A stretch of DNA of 64,000 bases. It comes from Xiphydria camelus (lineage: Eukaryota > Arthropoda > Insecta > Hymenoptera > Xiphydriidae). The notes below the pieces were generated by a model. It was not told the origin of the DNA and searched no databases. It saw nothing but the letters and a program-made list of their open reading frames with translations. The stretch covers positions 22,616,684-22,680,683 of the forward strand of contig OY783198.1 in assembly GCA_963678675.1 (NCBI GenBank). Reading direction: 5' to 3'. Made by a program: the position numbers and the translations under genes. Position 1 is the stretch's first letter. Every line of letters begins with the position of its first letter. This document shows, one piece after another, positions 50,062-63,000 of this stretch.

Positions 50062-50334
50062 TTTATAAGGATAAATATGAGGGGATGAGAAGCCAAGGGG
50101 TCTAAGTAGAAAAACAAGTTTTCCGATATGATCCACATTTAAGTATTTTTGTTCTTTAAAAATACCTGCAATTCCTTCCCCTGAATTATTCATACAGCTT
50201 ATACACTTGATGCAAGGGAAAATTGCAGGTATTTTTAAAGAACAAAAATACTTTGATGTGGATTATCTCGGAAAGCTTGTTTTTTTTTACTTAGACCCCT
50301 TGGCTTCTCATCCCCTCATTTATAAGGATAAATG
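50062..50334. mobile_element. Foldback element with two arms of about 110 bp
   Basis: The left arm (about 50062-50174) and right arm (about 50218-50334) are inverted copies with few differences, around a loop of about 43 bases. Matching blocks include GAGGGGATGAGAAGCCAAGG, GGGTCTAAGTA and TTTTTGTTCTTTAAAAATAC with CCTGCAATT at the inner end. The very high arm identity suggests a recent event or gene conversion between arms. Confidence 0.8.
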
Positions 50335-50848
50335 CCCTACGTGTGTACTCAAGGGGATCTTTTTCTCTTTCCGTTTCAGATTTTCGGGGCACGTGTACGC
50401 GAGCCGCACCTGACATGTCGTTCCCCCTATAAGGTGAGTGATTAGCCGGAATTATCTTCCAGTCGTATTAAAGGGGCTTGCGCTCGACCCTAAAGTATGT
50501 ATACAATTTTGACACAGGGGCGAGGATAAGGATCACGCTATGATCAAAGTAGGTTAATTTTTTATTTTAATTTTGGATGATTCCGGGAAGGAAATAACGA
50601 GCTCATTATTTAAAAGAGTCATTACTTCATTTCTTTCTCATTAAAATACCAAGGTACACGTGCACATTGCATAAACGCCTCGAGTGCTGAGAAAGTCCTC
50701 CCCGTCGATCTCCTTCGCGACGTCTTTCCCACCTGTCCCGTACGCAGCACGCACAAAAGCGGGCGTGTTACATGCGTACCTGTACAGGATACAGAGACAC
50801 ATACGTTTATCGAATAATTGCATCGGGGCAAGGGTGTATATACGTATA

Positions 50849-51035
50849 ATACATCGGATAGGGTGGACGAGACTCCAATTCCGAAGATTTTAATTTTTGC
50901 GAATAATTGAAAAAATGAAAAGGGATGCGAAAAATCGAAATTTCTGGAATCGATCATTGATCCACCCTATCTCATGTATTTTTTCACGCTGATTACGAAA
51001 ATCATGGTTATGAGGTCGATATCGCAAAGGAAATA
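50849..51035. mobile_element. Inverted-repeat element F, copy 1
   Basis: Positions 50849-50979 form a palindrome: ATACATCGGATAGGGTGGA at the left and, reversed, ATACATGAGATAGGGTGGA at the right, with similarity running inward through ATTCC and ATTTTTGCG or ATTTTTCGC. The flank to the right (TTTTTTCACGCTGATTACGAAAA) is found inverted next to the copy at 54980-55130. Confidence 0.65.
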
Positions 51036-52997
51036 TTAGATATTAGCAATTTTGTGTACAAGAGAAGAACTATATTTCCACGAATTAAAAATTTCCTTTG
51101 AAATATCGACGATGTAATAGCGATTTTCGGAAATAGGTGCGAATGTGCGCGCATACCGATTGGTACCTACTGCAGGCACCGTGTGTAACGAAGCGGATCG
51201 TGATAAAATTTAACGAGCGATATTCGACGAACGCGTCACGGCCGTTTATTGGAAAATCGAACATACAGCGCGCTCGTTCGGCCGGTCATTCGATTTTAGG
51301 GAATCTATTAACTCGAGTATTATACATTTTCGTATTATAGCTCGTGAAATGATTTTCGCGCGTCGATGGGTTCTCGAAAATTCGCGAGTTTTGACGTCAG
51401 GAAAGTATTCATTTTTTTTTTCGCGAACCGGTCGAACGATATCTCTTCGCTGGAATTCGGTCAACGTCTCTAGTGACGAAATCCGTATCTACTTATAACT
51501 ACGCACGCGTAAATATGCATGGCGCGCATGATACCTACGTAGATTCGGTGCCACGGGTGGGAGGGTGTGCCGTAGGTCGGGTTTCATATACGAGAACGCG
51601 CGGTCTGCATTAATTCGGAGCGCCATCGTGAGTTAGCGGGGAGTCCCAGCTGTGCCAAGGTCAGGGTTGGAGCGGAGGTGAGAGCGTAATCGATGCTCTC
51701 TCTCTCTCGCAACCCTCTCCCGCTGCAGTCTCCATGGAAACCATCTCCTGACCCATTACGACGATCGGGAGAACGGAATGGCCTTTTCAGCTGGCTGCGA
51801 CGGAGACCCGCTGCCGCGCGCCGCGCGATTATTCGTCGACTCGCGGTTGCTTTTTGCTCCACGAAACGTCGGGAGGGAAAAACGCGCGAATTGTGTGCGG
51901 GAAGGGAGGAGGTATATGCCGAATGGGAAATTTTTTTCGGAGATTTGTCTAAAGTAAAAATGTTTTTCGTGAAATATAATAGTTTTTTCATTGACTGAGA
52001 ATGTACATATTTGATGGAATAGATTTTTCCATTATTCCTGTTCAATGATAGACTGCTTCTTCAGGGGTTGGCGTATTTTTATTCGATAAATACATTTCTC
52101 TTATAGATTCCCGTTCGATAAATCTTTCTCAGGTATCCCACATTCGACGCGTATAATCTTCTCGATTACGTTGTAGATAGATGGGATTGCCCGGGAGATA
52201 TCTGAATCTATAGATACATATATCTTATCGCGGGATCCCTGATGAGCCGCCCAGTCGTTCGCGAGAGGCTGACCCACAGCGTCGCAGCTATTATTTTCCT
52301 CCTCCCTGACCATTACTCAGGGGTCGAGGAAAGGGGTGGCGACGTGCCCGAGGGTATGACTATACTCTACGGGATCCAAGCGTTTTTTGACGTATCTCCC
52401 GCAAAAAGAGTAACGAGGAGGGCCTCGGGGTTGGAGAGAAAAAGATACGTATAGGAAGCACCTCGTGTGGGGTGGGATTTTAGTTCGCGAAATGTAGCTC
52501 TTCTCATTACCACGTTTATTGCTACAGCGAAAGAAAAATTGATCGGATCAGTTCAATTATGGAACATCGAGTGTTGTTATTAAAATACCATCTTGTTCCT
52601 TCGACTAAATTTCAAACGACAGAACTGGAGATTACTTTCGTCTGAATAATTTTTTTATTACTCACTGTGTTTCGCGAGAAGTCCACCTAAATCCGTAAAG
52701 AGAAAAGTTGGATGAAACGGAACACTGGAGTTGGCCCGCTGCCATCGTAATACGGAGTAGCAGCAGAGGGATCAATTCAAGTGTATTTCGTTTTATACCA
52801 AACTTTGTCATACACGTATAATACTTCCTAAAGAGACGCTAAGAATAAGAGAGGGGACGAGGTAGAAAAAAGGCGCGAATGTAGATCCAAGTTGCCAGCG
52901 TTAAGACGTCTCAACGGACGGATAACAACTGGCACCACTGAAGCGTTTTCAGAGAGGCGACGAATAACGGGAGGGAAATTTTGTCCCGCTGTTTCAG

Positions 52998-53166
52998 ACT
53001 ACCAGGATGTCATCCGCGGGCGGTGGAGGTGGCGGCGGAGGAGGCGGAGGGGTCGGTGGCGCCTTGAGCCTAATGGGTTGCGTGAGAGAAGCCTCGCCAC
53101 CCCCTCAGGAACCCCTCAGTCTCGGGGAATTGTCCGCGCAGCCCAATGTGGATGCTCTCTCTAAAG
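52998..53166 (+). CDS. CRACD-like gene: first coding exon
   Basis: The exon begins after CTGTTTCAG with nine bases of 5' UTR, so a non-coding exon must lie upstream. ATG at 53007 is the only Met start that fits. It encodes MSSA, a glycine run, then ALSLMGCVREASPPPQEPLS and LGELSAQPNVDALSK. The donor AAAG|GTTGGT leaves one base of a glutamate codon. Confidence 0.7.
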
Positions 53167-54044
53167 GTTGGTTGTATACCTTTCGTGTATTACCTACGAG
53201 TACGTCACGCTATCTCTCGACATACGCGTGGGAACATTTCACCTTCTTCTATAAATCGGACGATGTGACAGCGTTAATGACCGCTATAGTGTTTTAGTCC
53301 GATAAGAGTGACAAATTACCGCGCGATATCTCGAATCGACTTTAGCCGCGATGCTTGCATTCCGATTTTCAATTACACATCATTCAGAATCTCGCACGCT
53401 AAAGGGTTCTATAAATTTAATAAAAACAGGGAGACTCGGCTTCGATCAGATTTCAAAATCCGACGAAACAATTCGCACTCTCGTAAGAAGCGACGCAGAT
53501 ACTTCCGACACGCCTCCCTCGCCCAAAAAAAAAGATTCGCAGGAACCGTCACCGGATGTCGATAACCCTCGCGCCGCGCTATCTCCCCACATCATCCGCG
53601 ACGAGCGAAGTGCCTCCGCTTCGAATTCCGCGAACGACTCGATACGCTTCTCGTTTCGTGCCGCCGCATAACTCAGGAGCAATGATGTGATTCGCGCCGC
53701 GCGCGACACTCTCGCATTCTTCGACACCCCTCGCCGATATGCGCGCGAATGGAAGCAGACGCGGCGACCCGATCGGTGAGTTGTGCGCCGCGAGGTTCCG
53801 CCGTCTACATTGTATCGGCTTTGCTGTACACGGACGGCAATTTTATCGGAGCGCCGAGGCCGTAAAGTCGAAAACAAGGTACGCGTCCTTGCGCACGGGC
53901 GGACGAGGATAAATAAGGAGGGAGGCTGGCGAAGGAGTACACCTTTGGGTTACCACCACCGCGCGGCTTCCGTTGCCGCGGAGACGTGGCTTTAGTTTCG
54001 CTCCGTAGGCGGAAAGCTGAGTCTAGGGAAGGATTGTTGCGCGC

Positions 54045-54090
<46 letters not shown>

Positions 54091-57000
54091 ATACGCTCGC
54101 TCGACGAATCTTTATTGCATCTCCTCTCGGAGGACTGATATTATCCTCGCGGTTCTTCCGCCATTTGTTTGCCGCTTTGCTTCGCGGGGAAGCCTTTTTT
54201 CTTGTACTGCGTAGGGGAGAGTTGCTCGAGTCGCATATTCCGAGATACAAGGCGTATACCTCGCGATATCCGTTCCTCTCGTCTTCCATAAAATACAATG
54301 CTATATAGAAATGTCTTAACAAGTACGCTTGATGCAGCTACGCATCGATATCCTTCCCCCGGCAATATTTTCTCGAGGGAGAAGCGAACGAATCCAGAAT
54401 AGGGACGATGGATGCCGTCGCGCGCGCTGCGGGTAGCGCCTCTGGGTGACGGTAGATAGATACAGATATATACGGGGAAAGACGTAGGTGCGACGGTCCC
54501 GACGTGTGAAAAGGCATAGATTTTCTCGTCTCCGTCACGGTGCAACCGCGTCGATCGCCTCTGGCATTCGGATAATCTAATATCTAGCATCTGTAGCGCC
54601 CCGGGGCGGCAGTCTAGACCGGCGATATATTGCGCGCCTTTTGGATTAACCCGGTGCGAGACGGAAACTGAATCCAATAGGAGGCGTCGCGATGAATGTG
54701 ACGGGAGAGCGGGGCGGGCGTCGCTCGGCGAAAGTTTGCGGTTTTTAACTCGGATGTTTTTTGTATTCCGCGTGAAAGTTTCTTCGATGGAGGATTATTT
54801 ACGAATTTGTCCCATTGTATGCGTGGATGGTAGGGGTGGTGATTCGATTGCTCGTGTTTTTTTTGTCTTTTTTTCAATATGTCGAGGAAATCTCGACGGA
54901 ATGCTGAGTTATCGATGATTTTATGGGAAGGAAATAATATTTTCGTATAAAAAGTCGTCGATATCTTATATTGCCGTTGAGACATCGACTTGATAAACGT
55001 GCTTTTCGTAATCAGCGTGAAAAAATACAAAAGATAGGGTAGTCGAGCGATCGATTCCAGGTATCTCGATTTTTGCGAAAAATTGAAAAAATGTCACGAA
55101 ATATAATGTACTTATCGAGGTAATCTCAAAGGAAAATGAAGATATCGATGATTTCATAGAAACAAATTAATTTTCTCACATACAAAATCGCTGATCTTAT
55201 TTTTTTATAATAAAAAAATTATATTGACGGAAATTCTTAGATGATCCTTGCTCTTCGTCATATTCTCCACCTCTTTGTCCCCCGCAAACTTTTTCTTCAG
55301 CTTCTTCGTTCATACACTTTCGATACGGGGATTTAACTTGTCCGAATCGAGGATTAACCGCCCCCGCAGGGAAATCAGAAGCGGTGCGAAAAAAAGTTCC
55401 AATTTTGTTCCGCACTTTCGCGCGATAGTCCTAGGAGAAGGTCGGCTTCGTCAACGAAGTTTCCCCGAGTTATACTTCAGTGTCAAAATCCCTGAAAGTT
55501 TCTCCGATTATACTTGCAAACTTAACTCGTAGATTTCGTTGGCTTTATATTGTATAATCTAACGAAATCATGGAAGTTTCGCTGGCTTTAAATAAATATT
55601 CAGTTGGTCCCTGAGAGAGAGATTTTACCCGCTGTAATCATTTTCCCGGCTTCAGTTATTCCTTCGTATCAAATATGACTTCGTGCTAATCGAATAAGGA
55701 AACAATCGAACATCGTCCGCTTCTAACACGAGTGTACGGCTTACGGTACTCTGAAAGTCTCTACCGACAAAAAATTGATCGCACTCTCTATATATTTATC
55801 AAACTTTATTATCTCCACCACTAGCATGATTATAATATTACTCGCAAGAATATTTTATTTCTACCTCGAGCGTTAGAATCTATATCCTCCAATAATACGC
55901 AGGTACCTTTCTCTCTACTGACGTTTATGGATTTAAGTCCCGACGTCGACGTCGATACAGAGTGGTTCCACATCCTCGCGGCGGAATTTATTCTACGATA
56001 TACGCGCACCGGTAATTACATAGCTTCGCGGCTATCACGCGTACGGGTTGGTGATTTTTTAACGAATGCGCGCGCTCTCGGCACGGCAGGAACGAGTTTC
56101 GCGTCGATTTCCCGTTTCGCAGTTTTCTGCGAGCGCGGAACCGATTTCTGTGCGCGCGTATGCGCGATATAATATGTATCCCGCGCCAATCCGTGACCGT
56201 TCGTCGCACCCACACACTCGCGTTCCGCGGTCGTAACGTGACGCGTCGTTCAATGCCACGTCAAACGTTATCGCGGTCGCGCGCGACTTTCAACAAAGTA
56301 GCCTATCCCACGGATCGAATTTCGATGAGGAATTCGGCATCGTTGACCGACGGAGATATTATCGATTTGATCCCAACTTATCGAAAGATAAACAACACGC
56401 GGCGGACGTGACGACGACGCGAAACCGTCCGATTTATTTATCTAACAATTGCACTGCCGAGCATTATCGCATCCTCGGCGACTGGCGACACTCGCATCCA
56501 CAGCGGAAACGCGGATGACTCGAGGTCGCTGAACCTCCTTCACACTTCCAAGCGCTCGGACCGAAGTGCGGAATTCTAATTAAACTCGACGATCCCGCGC
56601 ATCGCTTTCCGCGAATCCGATTGAAATCGCTTCAATGGCGAGCACGATGGGAACCGCGATGGAAATAGAGGCAAAGCGGATGCCGATGTATAGAGGGCGC
56701 GACCGAAAGGTCTGGAATAGTTCGTTAACGTGTTCCGCTTCGCGGTGGCAGCTCTGAAAATCGAAATAGAAGCTCCTTTCTGTACGTACTTTATTCCTGA
56801 TGTAAAATATTCCTAAATTTAGATGAAAAAATGGATATTTTGCCGATAAAATAATATTTTATTTACAATCTTAATTTATAAAATAGATGTTTAACTCAAG
56901 TTGAATAAACAATTCAACGGTGAATAGCTAAAATAATTTTTCTCTTTCCTGCGTATACGTCGGGAGTGACTCCTGTACGGAGCCGACGCGGGGAGAAACG

Positions 57001-60000
57001 ATCAACGATCGGATCTCGCGATGCGTAGACAGGATTCGAGGAACATTCCTGTCCGCGCGACGGCCGACTTTTTCGAGGCGAACACGATCGATGTCACTGG
57101 ACGCCGACCACTATGCAGCCTCGAACGGCTTCTGGATGAATCAGGCGGAACCTGGCCGTTCACGCTTGACCATCCTCGGTGTCCGTCGCGGCGGGATTAC
57201 TTACTGGCTCGTAACGAGGGAGCCGCATTTTTCAGCCGTCTCGGCGTTGTAATCAATAACGCGGATCGAGACGCGCCGATCTTGATCCGATGTAAACCAC
57301 TGTCGCGTCCCGCCGCTTTACGCATAGGTACACGCGCCCCAACGAAAGCTCTGTATATACACCGAGAGAAATAATTGCTGTTGTCAACAAAATTTTTCTC
57401 GTATCAAGAACGTAATATGATCAAACAAATTTGTAAGAATAGATACAGAGATTCTCGATCGAAGAATATGCATTTTTGATAATAAAGAACCGTCGTGGGA
57501 GTATGAAATTCTTCCTGCTCAAAATTAGATAATTATTCGCACCCGTCAAATATTTTGTCGCACGAAAGAATCTCGCACCATAGCCTGATTCTGAAATGAT
57601 ATCATGTTTTTGATCGAAGAAGGAACGGTGCCTCGGATCAGTCGCGTATCAACGTCGATACGCCCCGTACATATATCGATGGGGATTGAATAGAGCCGGA
57701 TGAATACGTAGATATTGGTGTAGGTATAGGTATACGCGTCCCGGTTCAACGCGTGGTACGCGGCGGACAAACTGGGTCACGGCCAGTGGTAGACGGAATA
57801 ATGGATAACCAAATCCATCGAGCTCGTTAGTCCGCGTGGTCGCTTTATTCGCACGAACGACGACGAAACGACGTCGATTCGTTCCGAGGCACGTACAATC
57901 CACGTCCGATTCGAGACCCAGATTCAGGATGTACCGGAACGAGGCGTCGTCGTCGAGGAAATGTATGTGCGGGAGCAGCTTGATTTCTTCGAAAAGGATT
58001 CGATGGAGAATGGGAAGAAGGATACTTATAATGGTAATGAAGTTTTATCGACTAGCGACGGAGCGCAGACGAAGCGAAGCGACGGAATATAAAACTATAT
58101 ACGATTATCAGCGAAGCCAAAAAAAAAAACAATTTTTATATTTATGTTCGCATTGAGTTTGGAACACCGAAAAAACGCTGTGATTTGAGTGTCCGCGTCC
58201 CTTATATCGTAAACAAGCTTAGAGGCATCAATCGCGTCACTCACACAGCGACAATTCCGTATCGCCGCATCGCGCTTATCGCACTCGCGACGGCTTCTAT
58301 GACGGACACCCGCGTACAGTTTCGCTTAAAAATGCAGGATCGCCCAGCGGGCGCGACAAACTCCCGATAAGCCGATAAATATCGAGAGGGTGTAATAACG
58401 TTGCATCCGATCGACCCGCACGCATACGAACGCGCAATGGGCGTGCTGCCGATAAAACGAGAGAGAGTGCAAAGCTCTAATCTTATCGGGCCTACGGCCC
58501 GCTACCATCGGCTCGAACTCTCAGTCGAGTTTAGGTAAGCGTTCGAATCCCCGGGCATGGCTACGTCGGATCTCTGCGAGGAGCCACGGACTTTTCACGA
58601 TTTCGACGAGTTTTTGGGTAAATCCGCTCGCGACATTTTTCTTTTTCGTCCCGTGAAATCAACACCGTGGCGACGATTTAATCGTCATCGACATATCGCG
58701 GGGGTGAAAAACAGTGCGGGGATGAAATTGTGAAAATCGCCGGCGACGGAAACGGCGCGCTCTCAGCTCGGATGCACTCGAAGTTAAATGCACGCGCGCG
58801 ACGCAGCGCCATTTGACGGGATTTATAGCGAGGGTTGCGCTCTCGCGAAGATGCGACGCGAACTTTTTAATCGCTACCCCCGCGTCAAAAGCCTCGTCTC
58901 CCCCACCCCGACGCGTTAATCCTCCGTGAGAGGGACATATCATTTTTTCACGCGATCCCCCCTCCCCGCCACTGCGAAATCTCGCAGCACTCAGCGTCGA
59001 GCATTCTCGTTGCTCTTTGTCGAACCGTTCTCCTCATCCTGCACCCCTTCGATCTCTCGCAATTACTGGTGCTCCGTTGTCGCGCGGCCCGCCGGCGACT
59101 TACCGAATAATACCCGTGAATTTGCGAGGGAACGGAGGGTGCCTCGTCTTTCGACGCCTTTTGTGTCTCGTCGCGCGACGCTGTATGTATGCCGCGTAAG
59201 AAAAATCCTATATCAGTTGCGCGAGTGAAGAGAGAAAAAAAAGGAAGGCAAGATTATCCGGTTCCGTATCGACGGAGTGGAGGGAGGAAATGATTAAAAT
59301 GTGGAAATAATGTGATCCAAGGCGTTTTTTAAATGTTCGAGGCTGAAGTATGACGTAATTTTTGATACTAAAACGATTAATATCGCCAATCATTTTTATT
59401 CAATCAAAATGTATTACTCTCTGATCATTTCCCGTGCCGTGTACATATTTAAACATTATTTGCGTGCTCTGTTATTTCTCCCTCGTGCAGCCCTCCACGA
59501 TACATTTATGCGTTCGAAACAGCCAAGCGTATTACGCAGATAACGCTATAATTCCATTCGACAAAGCACTGGTCCCGATGGATGGTCGATATCGACTATC
59601 GATCCGATAAGGCTCATGCCTTTCGCTTTGATAACTCGTCGAGGAAAAATGCCAAATTCCGACTCGTACGATTCTCATACAAATGTCGTCGCTTCGATCC
59701 GGGATGAAGCGATATATGTATGTACAAAGGCACGATGAACCCAGCGATAATTCTGAAACGCGCATGACTCGTTCCACTGGTAATTCGATCCCAAATGAAC
59801 CCTCGAATCAATCCGTAAACTCGACTGCAGCGAGTGAGACGCTACTTTCGTCCGCAGCGAGCCTCCCTTCGATCTCGACCTAATTATCTCTGTTTGACGA
59901 TCAAATAGCGGAGAGTGCACCCTCCAGAGTCGCGCGGACAATATTCCCACTCTACGCGTAATTCTCCTCGCAATCGTGCTCGGCCGAGAAACGGAGGGAA

Positions 60001-63000
60001 GCGCTTTTCCCGTCTCAGCTTCCAACTCTCCTTCGCCATGATAACAATCTCATTTCTCTCCATTCTTCTCACCCCGCTCCTTCAATCGGTCGGTCTCCGC
60101 ATTAGCCGTGGAATTATTTCCAGCCTATTATCGTTATTACCGTGCGCAATGCCATTACTTGTGCTATGTTCACCCCCTCCCTTGCATCCGACGTTCGCTT
60201 CCTTCGGGTCGATATATCGCCTTTCGTATAGATATGTCGCTTTCTCATCCTCATTTCCGCCGCTGTTCGTCGACGAATTCGAGACAGAGGGGGGAAAGGA
60301 TCGACTGTTCCGTAAAGATTTTGGAAATTCGTTACGCGTCGCGTGCTGCAGTTCCAGCCGAGGGTTGAACGGATTTCGGAGAACGATTAATTTCCTCGGT
60401 CCCCTTTTACGCGATATCGCCTTTCGAGCGTTACTTTCTCCTCAATTTCGTTCCTCTCCGTCGGGGTGGAAAGACGGGATTACTTGTTTCGCGAAGTTTT
60501 GGAAATGCGCGTAACGCATCGCGTGCTGCACTCGCTTCCACGCGACGACGAAACCGATTTCGACGGCTGATTAATTCTCCGGCTCGGTAGTGTCGCCGTC
60601 GCGCGATGAAACATCGACGAATAAAAGTCCTGAGCCTTTAAAGTGCCACTTCTCGACAAGTGCAAGGCGTTAACACCGATTCGAACGCTTCAACGTATTC
60701 ACATTTCTCCCCCTTTCCGTTTCAGAACCAAAGAAGCGACGCTTTCATCCGCTGCGCGGTTTGCGGAAGATCTTCAGGCGAAAGAGCCGAGGCGCGGCCG
60801 ACGCGCGCCTCGCTTCCGGTACCGCGGAGGGATGCGACCTGCCCTCGCGGGACCGGGAGGAGGTGACCCTGCGACATCCCGCCGGTCGCCCCGAGGAGGC
60901 GCGAAGCCGGAGCGCCAGCGAACTCCTCACCGACTCCTGCGACAGGGAAAGGTGAGAGCGGCAGTGCCGTCGTCGTCGTCCTTCGATTTCGAAGCGCGGA
61001 TGAATCGTTCGCGCCGGATATCGACTCCCGAAATAGTCTCGGCTGTGCTCTGACGCGGAGAAGAGAGCGTCACGGCGTGTCACGAGAGACGTCGACGGGA
61101 GAATTCACGTTCCCTCTTTGTTCTCGTTCCAGCAGACGCCCCCTTGACTGGCCCAGAAAGTACAGACTGGCAACGTCTCTGAACGCCCGCAAGTCGTTCA
61201 AACAGTAAATATTTTCGAAAAGAACATCAACTTAGTGCCATTGCTCTTGAGAGTCCCCTCGTCCGTCTGCCTGCGCGATTGTTCGACCCCATCGCATCCT
61301 CATGCTCCATATTCTCCCGACTCGTGTAACTCGATTCGTGTCACCGTATGCATAATCATTACTCACATTTACGTACGGGAAAATCGAACACGTTTGAAAT
61401 TATTCCCTAGAAGGTTTCTTGGAAACGGACACGATTCTTAATTTGACACGTTTTTTCTCATTTTTTAACATCCGAGGTTTGCCTATGCGCGCAAATATAT
61501 TAACTCGTACTTCTCTCTCGTCCCATAATCCTCCCTGCCCCCTTCGCGATGATTCCACCGTCTGTCGAGATCAGGTTTGGCTTTGCAGATGTACACGTGG
61601 ACCCAAGGATTCCTTCGATAACGTTTGAAGCGTCCTTCCCCTTGCTTCGCGACGCGGGGGCTTCGATCCCCCGCAGGCTTGCGTGTCGCTGCGCTTTTTT
61701 CTCAGCTCCCCGAATGGCTCGCTCACTCGCATCGAATCCATTCCCCTTATTTACATCTCGACGTTATTTCAGTGTCTTCCTGAGGAGGAGTGGAGTGGAG
61801 GAGTCCTTCGCCAAGCTTCGAGGAGGTGCCGGACAACTCTCCGTTTCCCACGACAGTGTCTTCCCTGGGGAGGTGTCTCAGACTCGGCCCCTCTCGCCTC
61901 TCGACACGCTCGCCACTCTCGAGGTTGGTATATGCTCTTCCGATCCATTCGTTTTTCCGGTTACTTCTCAACGGGCGTCGTTTAAAGCGGTTGAGTCCGA
62001 GCCGTCGGACTGCAGAGCCGAGTACTCCGGTTACCAATATTTGTATTTGTCGAGAGACCGTCGCTCCAGCCTCGCGGCTACCAAAGTCGACCGCGGACGA
62101 TCGTGGTCTGTTTGCGCGGCGCTCCGCGCGATTCGTCGTCGCCTATTTTCGTCGGCAATAAGGTCGATGGCTAAAATAGAATCGCCATTGGAACGGCTTA
62201 CGCGATACGGCAAGCCCGTGGTGGATGCGCGCTTTATCGTTCGCGCTTCGTCGAATGGGAATTTAATCATTGCTCCCCGCGTAGTTGGCGTTTGCTTTCG
62301 ATTTCGCGGCGTTCGTGGAAATATCGAGGGCGAGCCAAGATCGGTTACGCGATCGGTTGAAAGATGAGACGCAGGATAGATTGATGTCTTACAGACACGC
62401 GTGCATAGTACTTCGATGACTTTCCGTTATTCGTTCACGCGTTGTCGGCTTCTTATAAGCAATCTCCAAAGATCGAAGTAGATTTTACTCTTCGGAAGAG
62501 AACAAATTATAGGAAAAATGCGAGACCTTCCGCGTTCAATGTAATCGCACACTTCTCAGCCCGATCGCGATACCGAGGACACGAGTCTTCGCACTCCCGA
62601 CTGAACGCTACGCGTCGTCCGACGCTGACGTTCATCGAGGTATTCGAGGCACGTGTAAACCGAGTTAGAGTTAGCTACACATGTCGCCGGTTACCTCGTG
62701 ACTCGTCTGCTAATTCCACCGATTAATTATCCTGCTGGTAGGTGTACCGTTATCGTTGCTCCGGTGCGTATAAAGAGCGGCGCAATTAAACGCGGTGCGA
62801 CGATGTCTTCTCATCCGCGCCCGTTTCTTTTACGAGCCGCCGCTTCGCCGAAACCGTCGTGCCTACATGGACAAGGTCTCAACGAGCGTGTAACCACGGG
62901 TCTGCCTGTGTGTATACGTTCAGGCGGTCGACGCGCGCGTACGCTCCTTGCGCCAGCCCTCCTCTCGAGTGCGAACGCGCCTCCCGCAACTTTTCCACGC

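Larger units (their letters stand above)
17401..52997. other. Intergenic or first-intron spacer without a supported coding gene
   Basis: About 35.6 kb in which no open frame on either strand shows recognisable domains or joins to another frame through good splice sites. Composition alternates between CpG-rich blocks (for example 19.9-20.6, 26.0-27.6, 28.0-29.0, 35.2-37.9 kb) and AT-rich mobile-element remains, which are listed separately. The CpG-rich blocks create long random frames on both strands. Part of it may be the first intron of the downstream CRACD-like gene, whose 5' UTR exon(s) must lie upstream of 52998. Confidence 0.55.

Noticed and set aside
58480..58560. Possible tRNA (GTTCGAATCCCC at about 58530)
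   Set aside because: It resembles a B box, but the bases on either side do not form a T stem and no A box or acceptor stem could be found at the right distance.
61549..62367. Single 272-codon plus-strand frame
   Set aside because: Only 61773-61923 is supported as coding; the rest is intron read-through on both sides of good splice sites.
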